Shown: piece after piece, positions 1 through 8,271 of the stretch
Numbering within the stretch: the first letter of the stretch is position 1
Layout: each line of letters opens with the position of its first letter
Origin: Alphaproteobacteria bacterium
Lineage (GTDB): Bacteria > Pseudomonadota > Alphaproteobacteria > Micavibrionales > Micavibrionaceae
Length of the DNA stretch: 32,487 nt
Assembly: GCA_029880245.1 (NCBI GenBank)
Contig: JAOUOR010000018.1
Span: forward strand, 1 to 32,487
Reading direction: 5' to 3'
The notes under the pieces: model-generated
The model's database searches: none
The model's input: only the letters and a program-made list of their open reading frames with translations
What the model was told of the DNA's origin: nothing
Made by a program: the position numbers and the translations under genes

Positions 1-862
1 CGTTGGCGACTTGGCGTTTCATCATAGAGCGGGTGGGATCATCCATCACTTCATCGGTGATTTCCACGCCGCGATTGGCTGGCCCGGGATGCAGGACAAT
101 CGCATCGGGTTTTGCATATTTCAGGCGCTCCAGCGTCAGGCCGTATTTCTTGAAATAGGTGGCATCATCGGGGATAATCGAGCGATCCATGCGTTCCTTT
201 TGGATGCGCAGCATCATCACGATATCGGCGTCTTTTATGCCATCTTCCAGAGTATCAAAACATTCAATCCCGTTGGCAGGGAGCTTTTGCGGCATCAGCA
301 TTTCGGGGGCAACAAAGCGAACATTCGCGCCCATTTTGGTCAGGAGCTTGGCATTGGAGTTGGCGACGCGGCTATGGGCGACATCTCCGCAGATTGACAC
401 GGTTAGCCCCTCTAATGTTTCTTTTTCCTGCAAGATTGTTACGGCATCGAGCAAGGCTTGGGTCGGGTGTTCGCGCCAGCTATCGCCCGCATTGATGACG
501 GGGCAATTCACGCGCTTTGACACGAAATCCGGCGCGCCATATTCGTGGTGGCGGATGACGATGGCATCGGGTTCCATGGCGCTTAAGGTGTCGATTGTGT
601 CGCTGAAGGATTCGTCTTTTTTCAGTGAGCTGACTTCGGCGTTCCAGTTCACCACATCAGCGCCAAGTCGTTTGGCAGCAATATCGAAAGAGGTCAGAGT
701 GCGGGTCGAGTTCTCGAAAAACAGGGTGAGGACAATCTTGCCTTTTAGCTTTTCTTTTTCCCAGCGTCCTTCCTGTAATGCACCATGGTAATATTTCGCG
801 CGATTCAGAATGTCCTGAATCTGTTCTTTGTTTAAGGCTTCTATGCTTATTAAATGTTCCAT
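1..862 (-). CDS. pyrB: Aspartate carbamoyltransferase catalytic subunit, 3' end cut by window
   Basis: Reading leftward from the ATG at 862 gives 287 codons that run off the window; the missing C-terminus should be about 20-30 residues. The enzyme condenses carbamoyl phosphate with aspartate, the first committed step of pyrimidine synthesis, in the cytoplasm. Visible family signatures are the carbamoyl-phosphate loop F-F-E-N-S-T-R-T near residues 50-57, the H-P-T-Q motif in the middle, and L-H-P-G-P-A-N-R-G followed by E-I-T-D-E-V near the visible end. No good Shine-Dalgarno precedes the ATG. The gene lies 58 nt downstream of the prepilin peptidase on the same strand, so read-through is possible, but the two functions are unrelated. 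Large rightward open frames here are antisense shadows. Confidence 0.96.
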   Translation of the reverse strand, partial: MEHLISIEALNKEQIQDILNRAKYYHGALQEGRWEKEKLKGKIVLTLFFENSTRTLTSFDIAAKRLGADVVNWNAEVSSLKKDESFSDTIDTLSAMEPDAIVIRHHEYGAPDFVSKRVNCPVINAGDSWREHPTQALLDAVTILQEKETLEGLTVSICGDVAHSRVANSNAKLLTKMGANVRFVAPEMLMPQKLPANGIECFDTLEDGIKDADIVMMLRIQKERMDRSIIPDDATYFKKYGLTLERLKYAKPDAIVLHPGPANRGVEITDEVMDDPTRSMMKRQVAN

Positions 863-920
863 GCTTGATAATAGGAGATGCACGGAAAATGTGTTTCTGT
901 CCAGAGGAAATTTTTGCTTT

Positions 921-1445
921 TTACAAAAGAAGGAGTCCTGCGATTGTGTGAAATCTGAGAATAGCCGCGATTAAGATGCCAATGATGAATCCCGGGCCGG
1001 CAGGTAAGGATAAATGTCCGAGCTTAACTGATTCGCCTTTGCTTTTTCTGTGTAGAGCAATTGCCAGACCGTGCAGCACGCCTGCGAAGGCACCCAGAGA
1101 AATCGCCAGAAACACAAATTCTGTACCAAGCCAAAGGCCGCTGGCGGCAATAAGTTTTACATCTCCGAGGCCGAGCGTGTCTTCTTTGTAATAGTTATTG
1201 GCGAAATGACGAACGATATAGAGCAGAGCACCGCCAAGAAAAGCTGCTATGATGAGGTCGGGCCAATGTGCCAGTGATTTGAAGGCTATGGTGTGGAAAG
1301 CAAGGCCACATAAACCAAAGGGGAAAACATATTTATTGGGCAGCAAGAAATGCTTTAAATCTATGGCTATGAGCCTGCATAGCAGGTAGAGCGCGTAAAG
1401 CACCAGAGCAGTCAGGGCGGCTATTGAAATATAATCATTGGGCAT
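921..1445 (-). CDS. Prepilin peptidase (A24 family, CpaA/TadV-like short form)
   Basis: A 174-residue polytopic membrane protein. It carries the two A24 aspartates: D29 in A-I-D-L-K-H-F-L-L-P-N and D95 in G-L-G-D-V-K. These cleave the short positively charged leaders of type IV prepilins at the inner membrane. The protein lacks the N-terminal methyltransferase domain and zinc cysteines of full-length PilD/GspO, so it resembles CpaA/TadV or TcpJ-like minimal enzymes. A weak Shine-Dalgarno (TAGGA) sits about 10 nt before the ATG. The gene diverges from the response regulator and pilus assembly genes, with only 97 bp between, which makes it the likely processing enzyme for the pilin-like proteins at 9932 and 10645. 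Whether it also N-methylates pilins cannot be told. Confidence 0.9.
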   Translation of the reverse strand: MPNDYISIAALTALVLYALYLLCRLIAIDLKHFLLPNKYVFPFGLCGLAFHTIAFKSLAHWPDLIIAAFLGGALLYIVRHFANNYYKEDTLGLGDVKLIAASGLWLGTEFVFLAISLGAFAGVLHGLAIALHRKSKGESVKLGHLSLPAGPGFIIGILIAAILRFHTIAGLLLL

Positions 1446-1446
1446 C

Positions 1447-1459
1447 AGGATAAAATCCT
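1447..1459. promoter_or_regulatory. Perfect palindrome in the divergent pilus control region
   Basis: The 13-bp sequence AGGATAAAATCCT is an inverted repeat with 5-bp arms around AAA. It lies directly upstream of the prepilin peptidase ATG, and on that strand one arm is the only Shine-Dalgarno-like stretch. It could be an operator, or an RNA hairpin that masks the ribosome site; it may also be chance in AT-rich DNA. Confidence 0.25.
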
Positions 1460-1542
1460 AGTATCATTTTTATTCTTATTATGTATGATATCCCACTGTA
1501 ATAAAGCTTTTGTTATTAAGTCTTGGAGAAAAACTGTTAGGT

Positions 1543-1917
1543 ATGAGTGAGCGAAAGAGAATTTTGGTTGTAGAAGACAATGATTTTGTTCGCATGCAAA
1601 TTACCAAATTTTTGCAGGATGAAGGCTATGAAACTGTTGAATCGACTGATGGTTCTGAGGCTTTAAAACAAATTTCCAATAATATAGATTTTGCCATTGT
1701 TGATGTACGCATGGAACCTGTGAATGGTTTTGAATTTTTGCGCATCATTCGGGGTGATGGCATAAAGACCCCTGTTATTCTTGTGACAGGGGATGACAAT
1801 CCGGATATTTTGAGCGAATCTGCAAAGCTGGGTGTGGCTGCGGTGTTAAAAAAGCCCGTTCAAAAAGATCGGTTGATTAAAACCGTCTCGCGGACATTAG
1901 GTGTGGAAAAGAAATAA
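1543..1917 (+). CDS. Receiver-only response regulator (CheY-like)
   Basis: A single receiver domain of 124 residues. Visible are the acidic pair E11-D12, phospho-acceptor D54 in A-I-V-D-V-R-M, T82 in L-V-T-G, and K104 in K-K-P. There is no output domain, so it must act through protein contacts or phospho-relay. The frame stays open upstream to a TTG at 1510, but the ATG at 1543 is preferred because the receiver fold begins right after it; GGAG at 1525-1528 is rather distant (14 nt). It is the first gene of the rightward pilus/secretion cluster, 64 nt ahead of the secretin, which suggests control of pilus assembly or motility. No histidine kinase is present in the window. Confidence 0.9.
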   Translation: MSERKRILVVEDNDFVRMQITKFLQDEGYETVESTDGSEALKQISNNIDFAIVDVRMEPVNGFEFLRIIRGDGIKTPVILVTGDDNPDILSESAKLGVAAVLKKPVQKDRLIKTVSRTLGVEKK

Positions 1918-1981
1918 CCCTGATGCTAGCGTCTTAAAAAGATATATCTCTTTTAGGTGCTTACCTACAAAAAGTTCATGG

Positions 1982-3424
1982 ATGAAGTCATTATATAAAA
2001 AAACATTGATGTTTTTGTTTCCCTTTGCTTTGTCTGCTTGCGCGCAAGTGGATATACCTGGTGTCCGTAATGTATCTGTACCCTCTCCAAAGATGGCTAA
2101 CCCGCGCTACGAAGCCGTGAATGAAAAGCCCGATAGTGTTGTTTATCTGCCTTTGGGAAGTGATGTCCTTGTGCCGAAAGCGCAGATGTCAGGCGGGCTA
2201 CCGACAGGGGATGTGGGACCGTTCGAGTTGCGCTCGGAGACAGTAGCAGGAGCGCTTCAGCTTGTTTTGGCGGATTATGAATTGCCTATGGCCTTCGAGA
2301 CTGATGCAGCTTTTACGCGTACAGTAACCATGACGAATTTGCGCGGACCCATGGATAGAGTTGTTGCTAAGGTTTGCGGGCTCGCGGATTTATATTGCGC
2401 CTATGATGACGGGTTGCTTGTGGTTAAGGAAACACAGACTTTTACGGTAAGTATTCCCCCAATTGGGGGAGACTCAGATATTCTGGGTAATCTGGCTACC
2501 GGTTTGGAGGCTATTACCGGTGTTGCTCCGATAACCGAGACGGCTACGCGAACAATTATTTATGAAGCAACAAACAGGACGGCGGAGCTTGCTGAACGGT
2601 ATTTCCAGCGCATCCGTGCCAGCACGGCCTTGATTGTCTTTGAGGTCTATATCTGGGAGGTTAGTCTTGATGCCGGGAATACGACGGGGATTAACTGGGA
2701 GAAAATACAAAGTTTTGGCAAGTTTAATACCGGTATTTCAATTCCGGGCTCTACGGGGGCCGATTTTAATCCAATCAGTATTGGTCTGCCGACAAAGGGT
2801 GATGTTGATTTGAATGCTGGGGATATCTTGAGTTTTATTTCCGAATTCGGGGCGGTGAAGACAATTTCACAGCCGCAGATCACTGTGCTATCCGGGGCTG
2901 AGGCAACTCTAAGGGCGGCGGATACAATCAATTATGTGTCTTCATTGACCCGATCGACCGATAATGGCGAGACAACCGTTTCGACGCAAACTGACTCTGT
3001 GGATACAGGATTTACTCTTACGATTTCGAGTAACTGGGATAACGCAACCGTCTATGGAACGGTGGATATTGATCTTGAAGAGTTTCGGGGTTTTCAGGAT
3101 TTTGATGCGGATGGTACAGTGTTACAATTGCCGGAAACAACGGAACGTGAGCTGTCGACCCAAATTCGCATCAGGCCGGGTGACTCTCTTTTGATTGCAG
3201 GTCTGGTGCGGGAAAATGACCAATTCAGTTCCTCGGGACCTGGTTTCAATAATCCGTTAATCTCGACATCCAGAACGGCAACTAGCGGGAATACGGAATT
3301 GGTGTTTTTACTTAAGCCGCGTGTTATTGTTTATACATCAGAGGGTCTAGAAAAACCTACAATGCTTGTTAACAATCAAGGAGATGACGAAATCGTGCAG
3401 TTTCCGGTGATGTTGATGGAATAA
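1982..3424 (+). CDS. Outer-membrane secretin lipoprotein (PilN/BfpB-type)
   Basis: A 480-residue protein starting at the ATG at 1982; an upstream GTG at 1901 would bury the signal peptide. The N-terminus has K-K, a hydrophobic stretch and the lipobox L-S-A-C (C20), so it should be a lipidated outer-membrane protein. An N-domain with a short Cys-containing stretch (V-C-G-L-A-D-L-Y-C) precedes the C-terminal secretin domain (about residues 215-450). That domain includes the typical I-S-Q-P-Q-I-T-V-L-S-G-A-E-A strand and the I-R-I-R-P-G-D-S-L-L-I-A-G-L segment, ending in L-K-P-R-V-I-V-Y. Lipidated secretins of this size are typical of type IVb pili (R64 PilN, BfpB, TcpC). It would form the outer-membrane gate for the pilus or pseudopilus. 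The next gene starts 154 bp downstream. Confidence 0.88.
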   Translation: MKSLYKKTLMFLFPFALSACAQVDIPGVRNVSVPSPKMANPRYEAVNEKPDSVVYLPLGSDVLVPKAQMSGGLPTGDVGPFELRSETVAGALQLVLADYELPMAFETDAAFTRTVTMTNLRGPMDRVVAKVCGLADLYCAYDDGLLVVKETQTFTVSIPPIGGDSDILGNLATGLEAITGVAPITETATRTIIYEATNRTAELAERYFQRIRASTALIVFEVYIWEVSLDAGNTTGINWEKIQSFGKFNTGISIPGSTGADFNPISIGLPTKGDVDLNAGDILSFISEFGAVKTISQPQITVLSGAEATLRAADTINYVSSLTRSTDNGETTVSTQTDSVDTGFTLTISSNWDNATVYGTVDIDLEEFRGFQDFDADGTVLQLPETTERELSTQIRIRPGDSLLIAGLVRENDQFSSSGPGFNNPLISTSRTATSGNTELVFLLKPRVIVYTSEGLEKPTMLVNNQGDDEIVQFPVMLME

Positions 3425-3578
3425 AAACAAAAGAGGTTTTTTGTGGGGATTGTGTTAGATTCCTGCCGTAGTTTCCTTTAAATTAAGGTTTTTTATTGTA
3501 TGATACCGTGAGGAGATTCTCTGTGTCTCTAACCGTGCTTTTCTGGCCTGATTCTAGGTAGGATTACAAGATTTTGAT

Positions 3579-5180
3579 ATGCGCCCGCATTTAACAGTTT
3601 TTGTATACGTATTTATTGCGGTTTTATTTTTTAGTTTGCCTTCCATGTTTGAAGGGCAATCTGCGCATGCGCAATATCCTGGTTTTGATGCGCCGTCTAA
3701 TTCTGTCTCGGGGCGCGGCGTAGCCGGCTTGGTTCCTGTCGAATCGCAGGTTGACGGGGGTACTGTGCCAATGGGCGCTACGGCACAAGTCGTTGTTTTG
3801 TTCCGCAATGAGGGCTCTCAGCCTGTGGAAACCGGTCAGATTAATCTTTATCCCTCATCTACGGTGTCAGCAAGTGTTTCTTTGAATCAGTGCTCAAAGG
3901 AGCCTTTGCTGTCTGGCGCGGAATGTGCGGTTGCCGTCGCTGTTAAGGGTTTGCAGCCCGGGTCGTGGCGTTTGGAAATGCTCATGCTTCACAGCGGACG
4001 CTCTCGCCTTGTGACAGCCACTTTATCCGGTAGTGTTGATGCTTCTGGTGAATCATCCAATACGCTCAGCAGTGATGTAGAAATGATTCCCGACGAGCTT
4101 GATTTTGGAAGTTTGACGTCAGGTCAGGCTTTGGTTGAGCCGGTTATATTGCGCAATATCACATCACAGAAAATTTTTATCTCTGAAATTGCTATTGAAT
4201 CCAATCCTAATTCCGGTTTTTCGGTCAATGAGGAATGTCTGGAATTAGAAGCAGGGGAAGCCTGTGTTGCCACAGTGACATGGGCACCGCGCAATAAGGG
4301 GCCTTCAAGCGGCGTATTGGTTGTACATCACAGCGGTCCGACCAGTGTTGCCAGTGTTACTTTATCCGGTCAGTATGAGCCGGAGACAGTTGCGACAGCT
4401 TTGTTGTTTCCCGAAGCTGTCCCCGGAAAAGGGTTGCTGGTTTCTTCACAGGATGAATTTGATTTTGGTGACGCTGTTTCAGCAGCTTCGACGATGACGG
4501 TGTCTTTGGTTAATACGGGCGATAGTCCTTTGACATTGGAGGATATCAAGGTTTCTGGAACAAATAACGGCCTTAATCTGAGTACATCCGGTTGTTCTGC
4601 GGGTTTGACCCTTGAGCCGATTGAGGCTTGTCCGCTGACGGTGACATGGTCTCCGACGCGTGTGGGCAAGTTTCTTGATGATGTGCAGGTTATCCATGAC
4701 GGTGCGCGTGGTGTTCTTGTCCTGCCAATGCGAGGAACAGCAGAAGGCACGGTCAGTCAAGATAGTAAAACAATTGTTTTAAGTGAGCAGCAGCAAGAAC
4801 CGACCCGTATCATTCAGGGTAATGATGTAACCGAGGAAATAAGTGAAAAGCCGAAAGTTCACCAAAAAAGAGTTCAGAAAAATGATACAGGCAGCACTGC
4901 TCCTAGTATTGCTAATGCTTCTAGTGCTCTTGACGGTTTGCGAATTACATCATTTTCAGCTAATCGGGCGATTGTAAACGGACCAGGCGGAAGCCGTCTA
5001 CTTTTTAATGATGAACAGGTCATGCTTGGTGGAGTGGTTTGGGATGTGCATATTCAGAAAAACGGAATAGAGTTTTCCAGCGGTGTTGACCGTATTTTAC
5101 TGCTTTTTGACAGATCTTTATCTTCTATTAACCTTAATTCGGCACAATCAGCAAGTGAAATAACACCTTCAGGTGAATGA
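3579..5180 (+). CDS. Periplasmic protein with three ASH-like Ig repeats and a PilP/GspC-like C-terminus
   Basis: A 533-residue exported protein with a signal peptide ending at A-H-A (A31/Q32). Three beta-rich repeats follow, at roughly residues 60-150, 168-268 and 287-387. They show the L-x-F-G-x-x-x-x-G and L-x-N-x-x motifs of ASPM-SPD2-Hydin/choice-of-anchor-type domains. Each repeat carries two cysteines 8-11 residues apart, probably a disulfide. After a charged linker, the last 80 residues (R-A-I-V-N-G-P-G-G-S-R onward) resemble the small beta-domain of PilP/GspC proteins that links the inner-membrane platform to the secretin. The position between secretin and ATPase genes fits that role. 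The repeat assignment is by pattern; the PilP-like tail is inference. No strong Shine-Dalgarno is visible. Confidence 0.7.
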   Translation: MRPHLTVFVYVFIAVLFFSLPSMFEGQSAHAQYPGFDAPSNSVSGRGVAGLVPVESQVDGGTVPMGATAQVVVLFRNEGSQPVETGQINLYPSSTVSASVSLNQCSKEPLLSGAECAVAVAVKGLQPGSWRLEMLMLHSGRSRLVTATLSGSVDASGESSNTLSSDVEMIPDELDFGSLTSGQALVEPVILRNITSQKIFISEIAIESNPNSGFSVNEECLELEAGEACVATVTWAPRNKGPSSGVLVVHHSGPTSVASVTLSGQYEPETVATALLFPEAVPGKGLLVSSQDEFDFGDAVSAASTMTVSLVNTGDSPLTLEDIKVSGTNNGLNLSTSGCSAGLTLEPIEACPLTVTWSPTRVGKFLDDVQVIHDGARGVLVLPMRGTAEGTVSQDSKTIVLSEQQQEPTRIIQGNDVTEEISEKPKVHQKRVQKNDTGSTAPSIANASSALDGLRITSFSANRAIVNGPGGSRLLFNDEQVMLGGVVWDVHIQKNGIEFSSGVDRILLLFDRSLSSINLNSAQSASEITPSGE

Positions 5181-5237
5181 TACCTGTGCTTCTGTGTATC
5201 TTGTTGATATTTAAAGCTTTATTATTAAGGTCTATGT

Positions 5238-7010
5238 ATGGAAGACGATGTTTTCAGCCAGAGTGGTGATGCCGTTCCCGATGGTGGCGATGAGGTTAAG
5301 ACCCCTGTAATTCAGGTCTCGCAAAAACGCTTGAGAACGAGAGGGAAAGAAGGGCGTGAGCGCTATTTGGATATGGTGCAAAAAGAGCGTGCTCTTATGC
5401 TGGAGCGCGGTGTTGCGCGTTCTGCCGAGCAGCTTTTGGATATGGCCGGGGCGTATCAGGCATCTGATCAGGAAGAAGAAAGCATAAAAGACCGCGCAAC
5501 TGGTGACCAGCTTCGTGCTGTATTGCCTGTTCAGGCATGGTTGCCGTTGAATATTCACCTGATTGGTCTGAAAGAGGGGATTTTAAAAATTGCGCCTCTT
5601 TATGAAATGAATGATAGACAGCTTGAAAACCTGATTTCTACAACACGCCGCTCGGGATTTCATGTTGATCGTATAGAAATAGAAGTCTGGGATCGCAAAG
5701 AGTTGATGGATACGCTGCGCTCTGTGCGGGACTTGTCGGCAGATCGTTGTGAGAAGACTTTGGCCTTATGGCTCGGGGATACGGATAACGGCCTGCTTTT
5801 GAATCAATTCCAGCGCGATATGATGGCCGAAGCCTTGCAAATGAGGGCTTCCGATGTTCATCTTGTGCAGGATAATAATCCGGAAGCACCAAACTGGATA
5901 CAATACCGTATTGATGGTGATTTGATGCCTATGCACTTGTTGCCTGCCGAGGCGATGGCTCGGTTAACAACGCTTTTGAAGCGGGAAGCCGGATTGAACT
6001 TTGGTGACAGAACAACGCCGAAAGATGGACGTTTCAGTTTCCAGTGGCAGGGCCGTACGATTGATGTGCGTGTGGCAGCCGGACCGCAGGCGCAAGATGG
6101 CGAAAAGCTTACGCTGCGTTTGCTTGACCGTGCGGCGCTTAAAGGGTTTGATGAATTGTTCCGCCGCCATGAGGATGTGGCGGATTTCTTGGCTAAGTTA
6201 CTTTCGCCCGAGATTAAAGGGGGGGGCGGACTTATTTTGCTATCGGGTCCGACGGGATCTGGTAAGACGACGACCATGTATGCGTGCGTACAGGAAATTG
6301 ATCGTCGTCGTAAGCACGTTTTGACTATTGAAGATCCGATTGAATATGAGTTGCGTTACGCAACGCAGTGGCAGGTGCGTCCTGATATGGAGGGCGGGAG
6401 TTTCGCCGATTTGATCAGAGCGGCTATGCGTCATGATCCGGATTATATCGTGATTGGGGAGATGCGGGATTCCGATACGGTGGAAACGGCGCTGCGAGCT
6501 GCTGAATCCGGTCACACTGTGATTTCGACGGTACACGCAGACTCTGCGCTCCAGACCTTCGAGCGTTTGCGTTCCTTAATGCCGTCAGAGAGGGAGAGAG
6601 CTTCGACTTTTACTTTGGCCCAGCAAGTGGGGGCGATTCTAAACCAGCGCCTTGTGAGGACGCTGTGTCAGGGCTGCGCTCATAAGACCGAGATCAAGAA
6701 TGTCCTGAAGGAAGAAGAGATGGACTATTTGCATATTACGCCTGATACAATTGTCAGCAAGCATAATACAAGCGGTTGTGATTTATGTAATAGGACAGGG
6801 ATTGCAGGACGGACTTTGCTTCTTGATGCGCTGCTTTTGACGACCGGACCGGCGCAGAGAAATCATATTTACGAAGCCTTAATAGAAAATGTGAATAATG
6901 TGGTTAAGGAAGAAGGTGTGGTCGTTCACACCAGGCGTGAAGGCTTGGTTGACCTAGTGGTTTCCGGTCTCGTTGATCCCAGAGCGGCTATTACTTATCT
7001 TGAAGAGTAA
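5238..7010 (+). CDS. Type IV pilus/type II secretion assembly ATPase (GspE/PilB family)
   Basis: A 590-residue cytoplasmic ATPase. A variable N-domain of about 190 residues is followed by the T2SSE core. The core shows Walker A G-P-T-G-S-G-K-T (K343), an Asp box with E-D-P-I-E-Y-E, a Walker B-like D-Y-I-V-I-G-E-M-R-D (from D402) and a His box with S-T-V-H-A-D-S-A. A tetracysteine zinc site, C477-Q-G-C480 with C514-D-L-C517, marks extension-type GspE/PilB rather than PilT retraction ATPases; no PilT lies nearby. AAGG at 5227-5230 fixes the start. A run of eight G (6219-6226) lies just before Walker A. It energises insertion of pilin subunits together with the downstream platform protein. Confidence 0.95.
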   Translation: MEDDVFSQSGDAVPDGGDEVKTPVIQVSQKRLRTRGKEGRERYLDMVQKERALMLERGVARSAEQLLDMAGAYQASDQEEESIKDRATGDQLRAVLPVQAWLPLNIHLIGLKEGILKIAPLYEMNDRQLENLISTTRRSGFHVDRIEIEVWDRKELMDTLRSVRDLSADRCEKTLALWLGDTDNGLLLNQFQRDMMAEALQMRASDVHLVQDNNPEAPNWIQYRIDGDLMPMHLLPAEAMARLTTLLKREAGLNFGDRTTPKDGRFSFQWQGRTIDVRVAAGPQAQDGEKLTLRLLDRAALKGFDELFRRHEDVADFLAKLLSPEIKGGGGLILLSGPTGSGKTTTMYACVQEIDRRRKHVLTIEDPIEYELRYATQWQVRPDMEGGSFADLIRAAMRHDPDYIVIGEMRDSDTVETALRAAESGHTVISTVHADSALQTFERLRSLMPSERERASTFTLAQQVGAILNQRLVRTLCQGCAHKTEIKNVLKEEEMDYLHITPDTIVSKHNTSGCDLCNRTGIAGRTLLLDALLLTTGPAQRNHIYEALIENVNNVVKEEGVVVHTRREGLVDLVVSGLVDPRAAITYLEE

Positions 7011-7048
7011 AACTGCGTATTTGTTCTTAAACTTTAAAGGTTTTGTGA

Positions 7049-8269
7049 ATGCAGCAATGGGTTGCAGATATAGTCTATGAGACGTCATCCGGACCGAAAA
7101 CGGCCACGGAGACGTTTTATTTGCCAACATTGGAAGATGTTCGTACAGTTATATCTCAAAAAGGTGGTTATGCCATTAAGATAAGGCCTCATACGCGTTC
7201 TCCGTTAGAGCGGCTTTTGGCACGTTCTACGTGGTGGCAGGTCCAGCTTTTACGCGGTATTCAGTTCAGATCGACTTCAACATCACCCGGCGTGGCTTTG
7301 TGGAAGATTATTCAAGCCGAAACTAATCCTCGTCGTCAGAATATTTTAGCACCTGCCCGTGAAGCCCTTGCTCGGGGCTTAGGGGTTATTGATGCGCTTA
7401 AGGCTCTGAATATCTTTGACCACGGGACATTGGCTATTTTGGCAGGGAGTGAGCGGGCAAATCGTTTGGCTGAAGGGATTCCCCATGCTATTCAATCTAT
7501 TACACAAAAGCGCAAAAATACCCGCGCCATTGTCGGGACAATGTCGTGGCTGGGTTTTGATGTGTTTTCGATTGTGACATCACTTTGGGCCGGTAAAGAC
7601 ATGGTTTTAGGCTGGTTCAGGGAAAATCCACCGACTGATGTGAAGGAGCGCGAAAAATTCGAGTATGTTGTCAATAATCTGGAATTAACCTGGGATATTT
7701 TGATCTGGTCTTCTGTAGGGTTTGGGGTGTTTATGACATGGTGTATCTTTTCCTTCTGGATCAATCGCGGGAAGAAAGACTGGCCGACTGCCAAAGTTGT
7801 ACGCCGTATTCCCTTGATTGGTGCTTATTTACGTGATCTGGCTTTCGCTGATTCTATGCTGGCGGCTGCGCGGATGCTGCGCGGGAAAGTGCCAATTGAT
7901 GATGCATTAAGGCAATCTTCGGAGGCATCTTCCGCACCGGATGTTGCGGCGTATTGGGAAGAAGCATCTTATAATCTGGGTCGCGGTGTTGGATTGGGTC
8001 CTGCTCTGGACCGCGCGCCTTTGACACGAAGCGAGCGTCTCGAAATTGCAGGCTTGTCCGATCTGGGCCAAGTTGCTACAGTAATGGAGTCAATTGCCGA
8101 GATGCGTTCCGCAGCGGCAAAAACCAAACACAAATTAATCGTTTGGATTGCGTTTTTGTTAACAGGCGTATTTTTGGCTCTGGCCTTTGGTAGTGCGATT
8201 TACGCTCTGACGGTTATGAATATGAGCATGGATTCGATGATGGGCGGCCTTATGCAGGGGGCAATGTAA
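7049..8269 (+). CDS. Inner-membrane platform protein (GspF/PilC/PilR family)
   Basis: A 406-residue protein with two T2SF-type helical domains: residues about 80-165 (A-R-E-A-L-A-R-G-L-G-V-I-D-A-L) and about 270-365 (M-L-R-G-K-V-P-I-D-D-A-L). Three predicted membrane segments lie near residues 170-190, 217-240 and 368-395. This is the canonical GspF/PilC layout, in which the cytoplasmic domains couple to the ATPase and the membrane helices feed subunits into the filament. AAAGG lies 8-9 nt before the ATG. The stop is followed after only 2 nt by the next start, so the two are surely co-transcribed and probably translationally coupled. Sequence drift from textbook PilC suggests a type IVb-like or otherwise divergent system. 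Confidence 0.88.
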   Translation: MQQWVADIVYETSSGPKTATETFYLPTLEDVRTVISQKGGYAIKIRPHTRSPLERLLARSTWWQVQLLRGIQFRSTSTSPGVALWKIIQAETNPRRQNILAPAREALARGLGVIDALKALNIFDHGTLAILAGSERANRLAEGIPHAIQSITQKRKNTRAIVGTMSWLGFDVFSIVTSLWAGKDMVLGWFRENPPTDVKEREKFEYVVNNLELTWDILIWSSVGFGVFMTWCIFSFWINRGKKDWPTAKVVRRIPLIGAYLRDLAFADSMLAAARMLRGKVPIDDALRQSSEASSAPDVAAYWEEASYNLGRGVGLGPALDRAPLTRSERLEIAGLSDLGQVATVMESIAEMRSAAAKTKHKLIVWIAFLLTGVFLALAFGSAIYALTVMNMSMDSMMGGLMQGAM

Positions 8270-8271
8270 AT

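Noticed and set aside
159-791. 210-codon rightward frame in the first kilobase
   Set aside because: It is antisense to pyrB, which has full family motifs on the other strand.
1901-1981. Longer secretin starting at GTG 1901
   Set aside because: It would overlap the response regulator gene and hide the lipoprotein signal peptide that starts at 1982.
5858-6536. Leftward and alternative-frame ORFs inside the ATPase gene
   Set aside because: They are shadows of a clearly conserved coding sequence with Walker motifs.
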